The notes under the pieces were generated by a model that was given only the letters and a program-made list of their open reading frames with translations, had not been told where the DNA came from and made no database searches. Below, piece after piece: positions 8,060 through 16,222 of a stretch of DNA of 64,000 nt. The stretch comes from Bacteroides sp. (lineage in GTDB: Bacteria > Bacteroidota > Bacteroidia > Bacteroidales > Bacteroidaceae), in assembly GCF_028690125.1 (NCBI RefSeq), contig NZ_JAQVBV010000022.1, forward strand, positions 30,025 to 94,024. The letters are read 5' to 3'. The number at the start of each line of letters is the position of its first letter. Positions within the stretch are counted from its first letter, which is position 1. The position numbers were made by a program, and so were the translations under genes.

Positions 8060-9320
8060 AGTCGGAATAATTACTGATTAATGCATCATAAAATAGATTT
8101 CCAAGGATAGTATAACCGCTTTTTTTGAAGTGAACTCCATCTTCAGCCAAGTAGCCCGCCTGATAAAGTTTATAAGCAGAATCATCTCCTCCAAGAATAG
8201 AATAAAGATCCCAATACGCATATCCTTTTGCGGTGGCATAACGAATCAATGACTGTCGGACATAGCTAATATTTGTATTGCTACTTTGGGTTTTCTTTAC
8301 GTTCTCTCCGAGACAATCGGGAGGAGTCGTGATCAGAATCGAAGCCTGAGGATTTGCTTTGTGTATGGGTTCTATAATCCGGTCAATCTCAGCAAAAAAA
8401 TACTTCTCTTTTAACTTACCTCGAAAAGCCTCGTTGGTACCTAGAGAAAAGATAAATAATTGTGGAGCCAAAATCGTCATTTGTTGCGCAAAGTGCTGTA
8501 CACTGGCATAGTGGCGAAATTGTGCCCCATTTAGCCCTACAGCATGATAAAGAATACCGCTCTTGCCATTCTCCAGATTAAATCCATAGTAAATGGCAGA
8601 GTCCTTCTCAGAGCGGACGGTAGAAGTTAAATGAAGTTTATTGACCCACTTATCAAGGCAAACAACGGAAGCAAAGGGATACTTACTTTTTTCGCAATGA
8701 GATTCTATACCAATATCTGTGACAACAAGTTCCGGGGCTTTTTCGTGATGAAATACTGTCACCTTATTGAAAGAATGATCTGCATCATTATTTCCTACAG
8801 ATGCCCTTATCTCAAACGTAAATTGCTCGTCGTACGTCTCAATCGATAGTCCACCCAATCCCATCGGAATCTTATGCGTACTATGTACGCAAAGTGATTT
8901 GTTCCATTTTGATTCAGAACGAATCAGATAGTCGTAAGGCTCATTGGTACGTGCCAGTTTCAATGGAAAAATCAATCCACGCCCCGCACTGCCAAAATGC
9001 TGTTGCAAACGGTTCATAATCGTTACGGTTAAGAAACCTGCTTGTATATGAGAATCTCCGATGTGCATGATAGATACTATATTCGGAGTACTTCCTTTTT
9101 TATTTCCCATCTGCCGCTGAAACTGTGACAATTTATTTAGTTTATGATAAAACGGTTCCAGCGCAAAGGATGGATCTGATATCTTATTCAAATCGGTACG
9201 AATAAGAGATGGATTTCCTGCATTTGCCTTTTGCCCCGTGTGCTGTCCCCACACAAAGGATGGCACCATCAATAAACAGACATAGCAACTCCAAAAAACA
9301 AGCAAACAATTATCTTTCAT
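8037..9320 (-). CDS. Secreted SGNH/GDSL-family hydrolase (putative O-acetyltransferase partner)
   Basis: 427 residues with an N-terminal hydrophobic segment (about 5-24), probably a signal peptide. SGNH blocks are visible: block I IVSIMHIGDSHI with Ser90, a late LFIFSLGTNEAFRG block, and block V EDGVHFKKSGY with Asp394 and His397. GDSH instead of GDSL is common in bacterial AlgX-like members. Such proteins take acetyl groups from an MBOAT partner or remove them. The gene overlaps the MBOAT gene and follows a second SGNH gene by 19 bp, so the three are almost certainly co-transcribed. Confidence 0.88.
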   Translation of the reverse strand: MKDNCLLVFWSCYVCLLMVPSFVWGQHTGQKANAGNPSLIRTDLNKISDPSFALEPFYHKLNKLSQFQRQMGNKKGSTPNIVSIMHIGDSHIQAGFLTVTIMNRLQQHFGSAGRGLIFPLKLARTNEPYDYLIRSESKWNKSLCVHSTHKIPMGLGGLSIETYDEQFTFEIRASVGNNDADHSFNKVTVFHHEKAPELVVTDIGIESHCEKSKYPFASVVCLDKWVNKLHLTSTVRSEKDSAIYYGFNLENGKSGILYHAVGLNGAQFRHYASVQHFAQQMTILAPQLFIFSLGTNEAFRGKLKEKYFFAEIDRIIEPIHKANPQASILITTPPDCLGENVKKTQSSNTNISYVRQSLIRYATAKGYAYWDLYSILGGDDSAYKLYQAGYLAEDGVHFKKSGYTILGNLFYDALISNYSDYVQRRSQ

Positions 9321-9339
9321 TATATATTACCTCTCTACT

Positions 9340-10785
9340 TTAAGGGTTAAGACGTTTTTTTTCTTTCATTAGAGACTCAAACAGTTGCTCAGCTATTTTG
9401 TCTCCACCCAAATAGTTGATATGTGTATAATCTTTTGCAGCCATAGGAGGTTTGTGATCTACAAACTGCGCCATACTTTTTTCTCCTCCCATTGCCTTAT
9501 AAGTATTCCAAAAGGCAATACCCGCTTCACTAGCTGCCTGTCTTTGCGCTTCAATAAGCGGCAATACTCCCGGATGTGTAGTGATACCTTCGGCACTTTT
9601 ACTTCCTTTATCACCAACACTCATCATTAAAATAGGTACGCCCGGATAACATTCCTGCAAACGTTGTATGGCATTTACCATTAGTTTCTTGTACGATGGA
9701 TACCATTTCTTATCGGTCGCTATCACGTTAAGCCCATACTGTATCACCAACAAATCGTAGGGTACATGCTGAGTGAGTTGCATAGAAAGCTCCTTACTCA
9801 TCGTTGACAGTACGCTACCGGAGGAACCTCGTACCGAGAAGTTATCTACATAAATTCCGGAAGTGTTGTTCAGGTACATACCAAATGCGGTGAATCCATC
9901 CACTTTCTTAACCTGGATGCTCACGGATTGAATAGCCGGATCGGAGAATACCAATTGCTGAACAGACTCTGACGATTCAGGTTGATACTCGACAGAAGGC
10001 TGGTTATTGATACTCACCATGATTTTAGTATGTTTCTGATTGATAAAGAAAAAGGAAATCATGGTCACCGGCTCGTTCTTCACCGTTTTCAAAGAAACGG
10101 AGGCACCTTCCTTGTTGGGAGTAAAGTAAAATCCTGAAAGGCAGAACTTTTTCCAGTCGGCTTTTTTATAATAAACCATTGAATAAGTAGTCCAATCCGA
10201 AAATGTATGCCGTATCGTCTGCCTATATTGCGCGGCCGGCGAAGCTATTGGAACAAAACCGACCCCTGAGCCTCCATAACGAGACTGCAAAAGTTTCCTA
10301 AGTTTAGCTGTGATGATATCAGCCTCGATAAATGAGTCTCCCAATACACCTATACGTACCGGACGGGTCTTGATGTCATTCTGCAAAGCTTTATAAAAAG
10401 AAAAAAGTGCTTTTTTATTCGGTGAATAGTCTTCAATAGGAACCCCATCTGAAGGGACAGAAGTATTTACGTCAGCATTGGATGGTGTGCATCCCGATAC
10501 TTTCAGGCTGTCTTCACCATTACATAGCTTTGATCCGAGAGAAGGTTTCCCTCCTAAGCTATCTTTTGCCAATAATAATAGTTCTTCCTCATTTTTATCA
10601 AACGACGTTTCCATTAATGATTTATCATCCGATTCTTTTTCTAGGCTATCAGTTCTGAGTATGTCGGACAAAATATTAAAATGTTTGTATTTGATCTCAA
10701 AATCGGGAACTACTCCAAGTAACAGTAATAGAATAATGGTTGCACATAGAACCGTCAATCCCTCTTTTAAATAATTTCCTTTCAT
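9340..10785 (-). CDS. Membrane-anchored SGNH/GDSL-family hydrolase
   Basis: 481 residues. One hydrophobic segment (about 10-27) anchors the N-terminus; residues 45-125 form a polar, Ser/Asp-rich linker. The SGNH fold follows: RIGVLGDSFIEAD (Ser151), the LLVIQYGLNVI block, and AKDYTHINYLGG with Asp452 and His455. The first gene of the presumed five-gene operon, it begins about 115 nt after the predicted promoter. Together with the next SGNH gene and the MBOAT permease it suggests envelope glycan O-acetylation. Two SGNH proteins could act in sequence (acyl carrier and transferase), as proposed for alginate and cellulose acetylation; that is inference. Confidence 0.86.
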   Translation of the reverse strand: MKGNYLKEGLTVLCATIILLLLLGVVPDFEIKYKHFNILSDILRTDSLEKESDDKSLMETSFDKNEEELLLLAKDSLGGKPSLGSKLCNGEDSLKVSGCTPSNADVNTSVPSDGVPIEDYSPNKKALFSFYKALQNDIKTRPVRIGVLGDSFIEADIITAKLRKLLQSRYGGSGVGFVPIASPAAQYRQTIRHTFSDWTTYSMVYYKKADWKKFCLSGFYFTPNKEGASVSLKTVKNEPVTMISFFFINQKHTKIMVSINNQPSVEYQPESSESVQQLVFSDPAIQSVSIQVKKVDGFTAFGMYLNNTSGIYVDNFSVRGSSGSVLSTMSKELSMQLTQHVPYDLLVIQYGLNVIATDKKWYPSYKKLMVNAIQRLQECYPGVPILMMSVGDKGSKSAEGITTHPGVLPLIEAQRQAASEAGIAFWNTYKAMGGEKSMAQFVDHKPPMAAKDYTHINYLGGDKIAEQLFESLMKEKKRLNP

Positions 10786-10904
10786 TAATTAATAGTTGGT
10801 TAGTTATAATAGTTAAAACTTTCATTTAACTTAGTTTTATCCACTATTTTGTTTTGATATTTTATCCATTATGTTTTATTTTCCTTGTTTGTTTAAATTG
10901 CCGG

Positions 10905-10969
10905 CAAATATATAATACTGTCCTCTTCCACGCATTATTGATTTTTGCTCTTCATTTATTGATTTTTGC
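10905..10969 (-). promoter_or_regulatory. Operon promoter with tandem 14-bp operator
   Basis: The plus strand shows TTATTGATTTTTGC twice, exactly repeated at 10935-10948 and 10956-10969, 21 bp apart (two helical turns). Reading toward the operon on the minus strand, the -7 box TATATTTG is at 10912-10905, 22 bp from the nearest repeat, so the proximal repeat covers the -33 position. No TTTG -33 box is present, as expected for an activated promoter. The same arrangement precedes the AraC regulator (12323-12386). Confidence 0.72.
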
Positions 10970-11021
10970 ACAAAACCCTATATTTAACTAAAATCGGGTA
11001 ATGACAGGTAAGCAAATAATG

Positions 11022-12269
11022 TTATTGATTGACTAATATTCTATATTCCGATGGATTCATTCTTTTTATTTTTTTAAATGTACTACTCATATTGGAAAGA
11101 TCAGAAAATCCCGTTTTATACGCAATTTCTGATAAAGTCATCGTACTACTTTCCTTATTCGACAAAATCCTCTCCACCTCTTGTACTCTGAGAGTGTTAA
11201 TCCATGAATTAAAGCTTAGATTATAGTGTAGATGAATAAAATCAGCAAGCTTCCGTTTAGGTATTCCAGTCATCAGAGAAACCTCCTGAATCGTCAGCCC
11301 ATTCTTTAAATAAGCCTTCTCTTCGTCGTTAATCCATTTCTCAATAGATTCATGTATCATACGATATTTGTTTTCGCTTCGTATCACTCTTTGCTGGGAT
11401 TGCTCTTTGATGGCATCATCTGCTGAGGATTTGTTTGATTTTTCCTGCCTACCTTTTTCGATCACTTCAAACTCATTTTCAATCGGCTTTTCCTGTTTGG
11501 TTTCAAGGCTCTCAGTAACCGATTGGATAGTATGCAGCAGGTATTGATAGTTGATAACCTTCATGGTATAGAAGATTACAATAAAAATAAGCATGATATC
11601 GTAAACAAAATTATAGTAGATTGAATTGACGACGTAGGACAATGTGACAAAAAACAGGATCGGAATAATTGAATAAAACATTTTACTCATCCATCCGGAA
11701 TACTTTAACTCATTGTTCCTAAAGAAATCCTCCAATACCTTTTCGTATATTCTTCGAGCTTTAAAACATTGTGCTACAGAGATTAGCACACAGACAACAG
11801 TTGTACCTAAGATGGCCGTTCGTATAATTAATATAGGTGAATCGGCAATTGTATTAACATATTGCTGCATTGAATAAATCTGTAAGTTACCTTGAGAAGC
11901 TACCATAATATGATGAAGAAGCACTAGAAAAAAAGGAAGTGAAAACGACCATATTAGTCTTTGTCTGAAACTTTTCCTAGCATTACATAGGTATAAGAAG
12001 GAGTACATTCCAAGAAAACAACCTATTGGGAAATTCGTTATGCTGTATATATTCAATATTTCTATTTTTTCACCACTGAACTTTCCTATCGTCAAAGCAA
12101 TGATAATGGATATACTCGACAACCACCACATAAACGCTATATAGCGTTTAGCCATACGATAAGGTTTATCGTATGGATGAGGTATTGTTTTTAAGAAAAA
12201 TAAGATTATCCCATTTATAATTAAAACGAATGTCAGCATTAAATTAGATAGAAGTGTTAGGGAACTCAT
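11022..12269 (-). CDS. Membrane-anchored AraC-family regulator
   Basis: 415 residues. About seven hydrophobic segments fill residues 1-245, followed by a charged linker (about 255-305) and a C-terminal AraC-type DNA-binding domain (about 305-415). The latter has two helix-turn-helix units: LTIQEVSLMTGIPKRKLADFI and LSEIAYKTGFSDLSNMSSTFKK, ending in MNPSEYR. Such fusions are typical of Bacteroidetes and probably sense a membrane or periplasmic cue. It lies just upstream of the O-acetylation operon on the same strand. Its promoter carries the same tandem 14-bp sites as the operon, so it probably activates both itself and the operon. The ligand is unknown. Confidence 0.88.
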   Translation of the reverse strand: MSSLTLLSNLMLTFVLIINGIILFFLKTIPHPYDKPYRMAKRYIAFMWWLSSISIIIALTIGKFSGEKIEILNIYSITNFPIGCFLGMYSFLYLCNARKSFRQRLIWSFSLPFFLVLLHHIMVASQGNLQIYSMQQYVNTIADSPILIIRTAILGTTVVCVLISVAQCFKARRIYEKVLEDFFRNNELKYSGWMSKMFYSIIPILFFVTLSYVVNSIYYNFVYDIMLIFIVIFYTMKVINYQYLLHTIQSVTESLETKQEKPIENEFEVIEKGRQEKSNKSSADDAIKEQSQQRVIRSENKYRMIHESIEKWINDEEKAYLKNGLTIQEVSLMTGIPKRKLADFIHLHYNLSFNSWINTLRVQEVERILSNKESSTMTLSEIAYKTGFSDLSNMSSTFKKIKRMNPSEYRILVNQ

Positions 12270-12322
12270 AAATAGTTATATGTTTTATCTTTGGATATTT
12301 CTATTCTTTCGATATTGTCAGG

Positions 12323-12386
12323 CAAATATAAAACAATATCACACCTTTTACTTTATTGATTTTTGCTTCTATTTATGGATTTCAGC
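12323..12386 (-). promoter_or_regulatory. AraC regulator promoter with tandem 14-bp operator
   Basis: TTATTGATTTTTGC at 12353-12366 is identical to the two sites upstream of the SGNH/MBOAT operon; a second copy, TTATGGATTTCAGC at 12373-12386, matches 11 of 14 positions and starts 20 bp away. The -7 box TATATTTG is at 12330-12323, exactly 22 bp from the proximal site, the same spacing as at the operon. The predicted leader is about 48 nt. Confidence 0.72.
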
Positions 12387-12934
12387 GTATAATGCCTTAT
12401 TATTGGAAATCTGTAAATATTGCCAAATAAGAGAGTTTGTATTTGAATAAACACTCTTCCTTCGAAAATCACAATTTATTTTTTTGTTTATATCATTTGA
12501 TTCAGTAACCATTTTAATTCTTCTTTTTATTTACGAGTTCTTTGATCGATTTATGAATATTCGCCAAAGACCAGATACTTTAAGTTTAATAAAACAATTA
12601 ATATAATAAGTATTTTAAAAAAAAACACAAGTCGAAACATCATGCAAAGAAGCACAAATAACCCTCTGTCTATTGTATTGCAAACATAGACAATCGTTAG
12701 TATTGTAGATGCATTGAGAGGGGGGACAAAAAGTGGACAGGTGAAATAATACTTAATTAGATAATATTATAATGCTCATTTTCAGTTATTCATATTATTA
12801 TGCAAACTTGCCACATAATGCGCCAAATAATATTGCAAATCTCAATTGGATAAAAAACGAACCAATATGCTTTTTAATTTTAGTTGCCATTTGAAGTTGG
12901 AATTACTCTCTAAGTTTGTTTTTCGGACTCCTTA
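12387..12934. other. Intergenic region, no gene seen
   Basis: About 550 bp of AT-rich sequence between the AraC promoter and the end of the TPR regulator gene. I see no reading frame with a ribosome-binding site, no tRNA-like fold, and no strong terminator. A poly-A tract lies near 12616-12625. Confidence 0.4.
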
Positions 12935-14914
12935 TTAAAGATTTAGAATGAAAGATGCCAGATTTTCATCACGATCAAGTTCCAGCTTTTTGCGCAAACG
13001 CATACGGGCTTTCTTTAGTGCTTCATCGGATTGGAAGGTAATTTGCGCAATATCTTTGTTTGTCATGTTCAACTTCAGGAAAACACAGAGTTTACGTTCA
13101 TTGAGCGTAAGCGTGGGGAAAGATTTGTTGAGTTTGTCATAGAAGTCGGAATTCACTTTGAGAAATAAGGTTTCAAACTCTTCCCAGTTGGAGTAAACAG
13201 ACTTATTTTTATAGTAGCTAATAAGTGTACGTATGTTTTTCTCTCCTTCTTCATCGGTATTCTCAATACTTTTCAGCATTTTCATACAGTAGGCATCACT
13301 TTCAGAGTTCTGCACCAATTGAAGAGTGGCTGAAACCATCTCTTTCTGGCTGTATTCCAGTTGACTATTTATCTGATCAATTTCTAACCGGAGTGCTTTC
13401 TTCTTTAACCTATTAGAAAGATAAAGCTGATACAAAAGGATAAAGACCAAAAGGGTCACTGCTATGAGGGAAAAAATGATATAACGTTGGTTTTTTATCT
13501 TCAACTGCTGATTTACTTTCTCCATCTCGTACTTCTGCTTCTCTTTATCGTATTTATATGTACTTTCCAGTAAAGTCATCTTACGCACATTTTTCTCATT
13601 AAACATACTGTCATTCAACTGTTTGAAGTTCGCGTGATTGAGATAGGTACCTTTATAATCACCAGTAGCGACATAGATATCGGCAAGTAATTTATAGCTA
13701 TTTTTCTTTAACTCTTGATACTGTATCTCGCTGCCCACCTGCAGTGCACGGTTTGTACATTCGATGGCACGAGTATATTGCTTTTGAGTATAATAGAGGA
13801 TACCCAACTCGCTTAATGCTTCGCCACAAGCATATTTTAATTCTGCCTTCTGTGCTAAAGCAAGCGCTTCTTTAAGATTTTTTTCCGCTTCGCTAAATTT
13901 CTTCTGCCCCGTATAAACAGAGCCGATACTACATAGCAGGTTGATGGTTTTATTAATTTTCTTTCCTTGCACCATCTGAAGGGCTTTTTGAAGATAGTAC
14001 AAGGCTTCAGGATGCTTCATCTGTTGGTAGATACTACCAGTTTTGGTGAAGCATATAAATATCATGCTGGAATCGTTCATTTCTCTAGCAATTTGGAACG
14101 CTTGATCAACGTTTTTCAGTGCATCTTGACAATTATTCAAAGTAGACTTGATGTCTGCAATGTCGATAAGAACGTTGAAAATTCCTATTGAATCATTGTA
14201 TTGCTCAGAGATATGGAGAGAGGAAAGTTTATACTCCAGTGCCTGCGGACTATTGCCTTGCCGTTGGAAGATAGAACCCATGGCAAGATAGGCTCTCGAT
14301 AACATCAGTTGATTGCTTGTCTCTGTTGCTTTGTCAATCACTTGCTGAAACTTTGTGACTGCTTCAAGATACTGCCCCTTTCTCATCAGATTGTTTGCAG
14401 TGCTATACAGTAATTTGATATAGAGAGATTGATCTTCTAAACCGGAGGCTATTTGCAAAGCCCTGTCGAATGACCGGTCGCTAGTTACGACATCACCCAA
14501 GCCTTGAGCCGCATTGCCAATAGCCAAGAGGTAGTTGCAAATACCTGTTTGATCGTTCACCTGTTCTGCTATATGAAGTGCTTGCTTGTAATAGCTAAGT
14601 GCCAACTGCTTATCTTTTGTATGATAACTCATCCCCATAGTCCATAAACTAGCGGCTTTGCCTTCAAGATAGTTCAATTGATCAGCCATCTTCTGTGATT
14701 GCTCGGCATACGATATTGCCTTTTTCGGATTACTTCTATGAAGTTCGAAAGCTAGCTTATTGAGCATATTCACTTTGGCTGTGTCTGTACGTGTATAACC
14801 AGCTAAAACAACCTCAAGGCTGTCTACTGGGAAGAACTGCGAAAAAGCAGAGAAAATAGATAGAAAAGTAAAAGACAATAGAGACAGGATTGCCCTATTT
14901 CGTATTGTATCCAT
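12935..14914 (-). CDS. TPR-repeat membrane regulator with LuxR-type DNA-binding end
   Basis: About 659 residues from the chosen start. Order: signal peptide or anchor (first about 25 residues, RAILSLLSFTFLSIFSAFS), at least eight tetratricopeptide repeats, one membrane segment (YIIFSLIAVTLLVFILLYQLYL), a coiled coil, and a C-terminal helix-turn-helix of LuxR type (LTLNERKLCVFLKLNMTNKDIAQI). The TPRs are presumably periplasmic and the DNA-binding end cytoplasmic. The upstream extension to 14974 is rejected because a perfect promoter lies inside it; the ATG at 14914 is about 23 nt after the predicted transcript start. The target is unknown. It is transcribed alone. Confidence 0.85.
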   Translation of the reverse strand: MDTIRNRAILSLLSFTFLSIFSAFSQFFPVDSLEVVLAGYTRTDTAKVNMLNKLAFELHRSNPKKAISYAEQSQKMADQLNYLEGKAASLWTMGMSYHTKDKQLALSYYKQALHIAEQVNDQTGICNYLLAIGNAAQGLGDVVTSDRSFDRALQIASGLEDQSLYIKLLYSTANNLMRKGQYLEAVTKFQQVIDKATETSNQLMLSRAYLAMGSIFQRQGNSPQALEYKLSSLHISEQYNDSIGIFNVLIDIADIKSTLNNCQDALKNVDQAFQIAREMNDSSMIFICFTKTGSIYQQMKHPEALYYLQKALQMVQGKKINKTINLLCSIGSVYTGQKKFSEAEKNLKEALALAQKAELKYACGEALSELGILYYTQKQYTRAIECTNRALQVGSEIQYQELKKNSYKLLADIYVATGDYKGTYLNHANFKQLNDSMFNEKNVRKMTLLESTYKYDKEKQKYEMEKVNQQLKIKNQRYIIFSLIAVTLLVFILLYQLYLSNRLKKKALRLEIDQINSQLEYSQKEMVSATLQLVQNSESDAYCMKMLKSIENTDEEGEKNIRTLISYYKNKSVYSNWEEFETLFLKVNSDFYDKLNKSFPTLTLNERKLCVFLKLNMTNKDIAQITFQSDEALKKARMRLRKKLELDRDENLASFILNL

Positions 14915-14943
14915 AATTAACTCAGAAATTTTTTTTATGATTG

Positions 14944-14975
14944 CAAAGATAGTGTTCACTTTGTCCAGTTGCAAA
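14944..14975 (-). promoter_or_regulatory. Consensus Bacteroides promoter of the TPR-LuxR gene
   Basis: On the minus strand TTTG (14975-14972), 20 bp, then TATCTTTG (14951-14944): a full match to the Bacteroides -33/-7 consensus. It fixes the translation start at 14914 rather than 14974. Confidence 0.8.
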
Positions 14976-15370
14976 CTTATTGCTGATTAATTTATTTAAT
15001 CGCCTCTTTTCATTTTTTATAAAAAAACATCTCAGCAAAGCTTTTTGATTTAATTGTATCCAGTAATATCTACGAAATTATTGGTCGTTATCTCACCATT
15101 AAATTCCATGCTTATTTTGACAAAAATATCATAATAATAAATCATAATGTAGTCAGAGCCAGAATAGAAATAATACCGTTTTACATAATAAAATCTGAGA
15201 TAAAAATAGAAATATAAAACGATTTCGGGAATAAAATGGGTTTATATCAGATAAGTGTCAGAACAGCATCCGGACGATAGTATATACAATGAGAAAATAG
15301 CGATCGTATTCATTTGTTTTTTCAACATTAGAGTCTAAATCAACTATTGATTCACATTAATGAAAAGAAT

Positions 15371-15417
15371 ATCTTTTCTCCAGAAGAAAGAAAAGATGCA
15401 CAAAACTGCTATCTTTG
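15371..15417 (+). promoter_or_regulatory. Promoter of the secreted protein-radA unit with an inverted repeat over the -33 region
   Basis: A -7 box TATCTTTG lies at 15410-15417. A 9-bp perfect inverted repeat, ATCTTTTCT (15371-15379) and AGAAAAGAT (15389-15397), is centred near 15384 and covers the expected -33 position, where no TTTG exists. This suggests a repressor or activator site. The rest of 14976-15460 holds no gene that I can see. Confidence 0.45.
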
Positions 15418-15460
15418 TAAAATAATCAATGATGATGAAAAATAATCAATAAAGCAAATT

Positions 15461-16222
15461 ATGGTACATAGAACTATTTATTTTATACTGCTAGCATATT
15501 TTATTGGTACATCTTCAGTATACGCACAAGAGAAAGTTACCACTAAACAAGGACCATTTGTAGAAAACGATACTACATTTCTACTTAAAAAGTATTATTC
15601 CGGTTTTACTCAAAGCATATATATAGAAAAAGACAAGGAATCCAGGCCTTATAAACGTCTACTAAATTTCACTATGAGTAACTATGATATTGATCAGTAT
15701 AATGAACTTGTAGAAATTTACACGAAAAAAAATCTTGGTCCGCTTAAGACACACAATTTATTTAATTTACCCGGCAATTGGGTTCCTCTCTATCTATATC
15801 AAGGAGAATATTATTTGTATTCCCCAAGCGAAGGAGGACTTAATGGAAGGAGACAAATCAATGATTCCACATTAATCTGCAATTATATAGATGGTCCCTA
15901 TCCATATATTATCAACTCGGTGAAACAACCCTCTCCAGCAATCTATCACATAAGCACCTTAGAGTCTTACTCCAATACAGATTTACTCCGTAAGCCCAGT
16001 GATTTATATATTTATATGATCGATCCTGTCAATGAAATTGCAGTCTGGCAATATACAGCCAATGATGGAAAGCCGTCTTATACTTTGTATGTTTCGGAGA
16101 ATAAAGCCAGAAATTTCAATATGATTGTATGGAATACTCCATACGAAAAAGAATTTGATGAATTTGAATTCGACCAGATTGATTTCAAGAAGTTAATAGA
16201 GCAATGCAAAAATAAGCAGTAA
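15461..16222 (+). CDS. Secreted protein of unknown function, paralogue of the lipoprotein at 19330
   Basis: 253 residues with a clear signal peptide (cleavage probably after SVYAQ). The mature part begins with GPFVENDTTFL, then an acidic/aromatic body, and ends FDEFEFDQIDFKKLIEQC. The lipoprotein at 19330-20187 has the same GPFVENDTTFL start and a matching FDKIDFETLLK end, so the two are paralogues. I do not recognise a family. The stop codon overlaps the radA start (TAATG), indicating translational coupling. Periplasmic or outer-membrane location is inferred from the signal peptide. Confidence 0.75.
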   Translation: MVHRTIYFILLAYFIGTSSVYAQEKVTTKQGPFVENDTTFLLKKYYSGFTQSIYIEKDKESRPYKRLLNFTMSNYDIDQYNELVEIYTKKNLGPLKTHNLFNLPGNWVPLYLYQGEYYLYSPSEGGLNGRRQINDSTLICNYIDGPYPYIINSVKQPSPAIYHISTLESYSNTDLLRKPSDLYIYMIDPVNEIAVWQYTANDGKPSYTLYVSENKARNFNMIVWNTPYEKEFDEFEFDQIDFKKLIEQCKNKQ

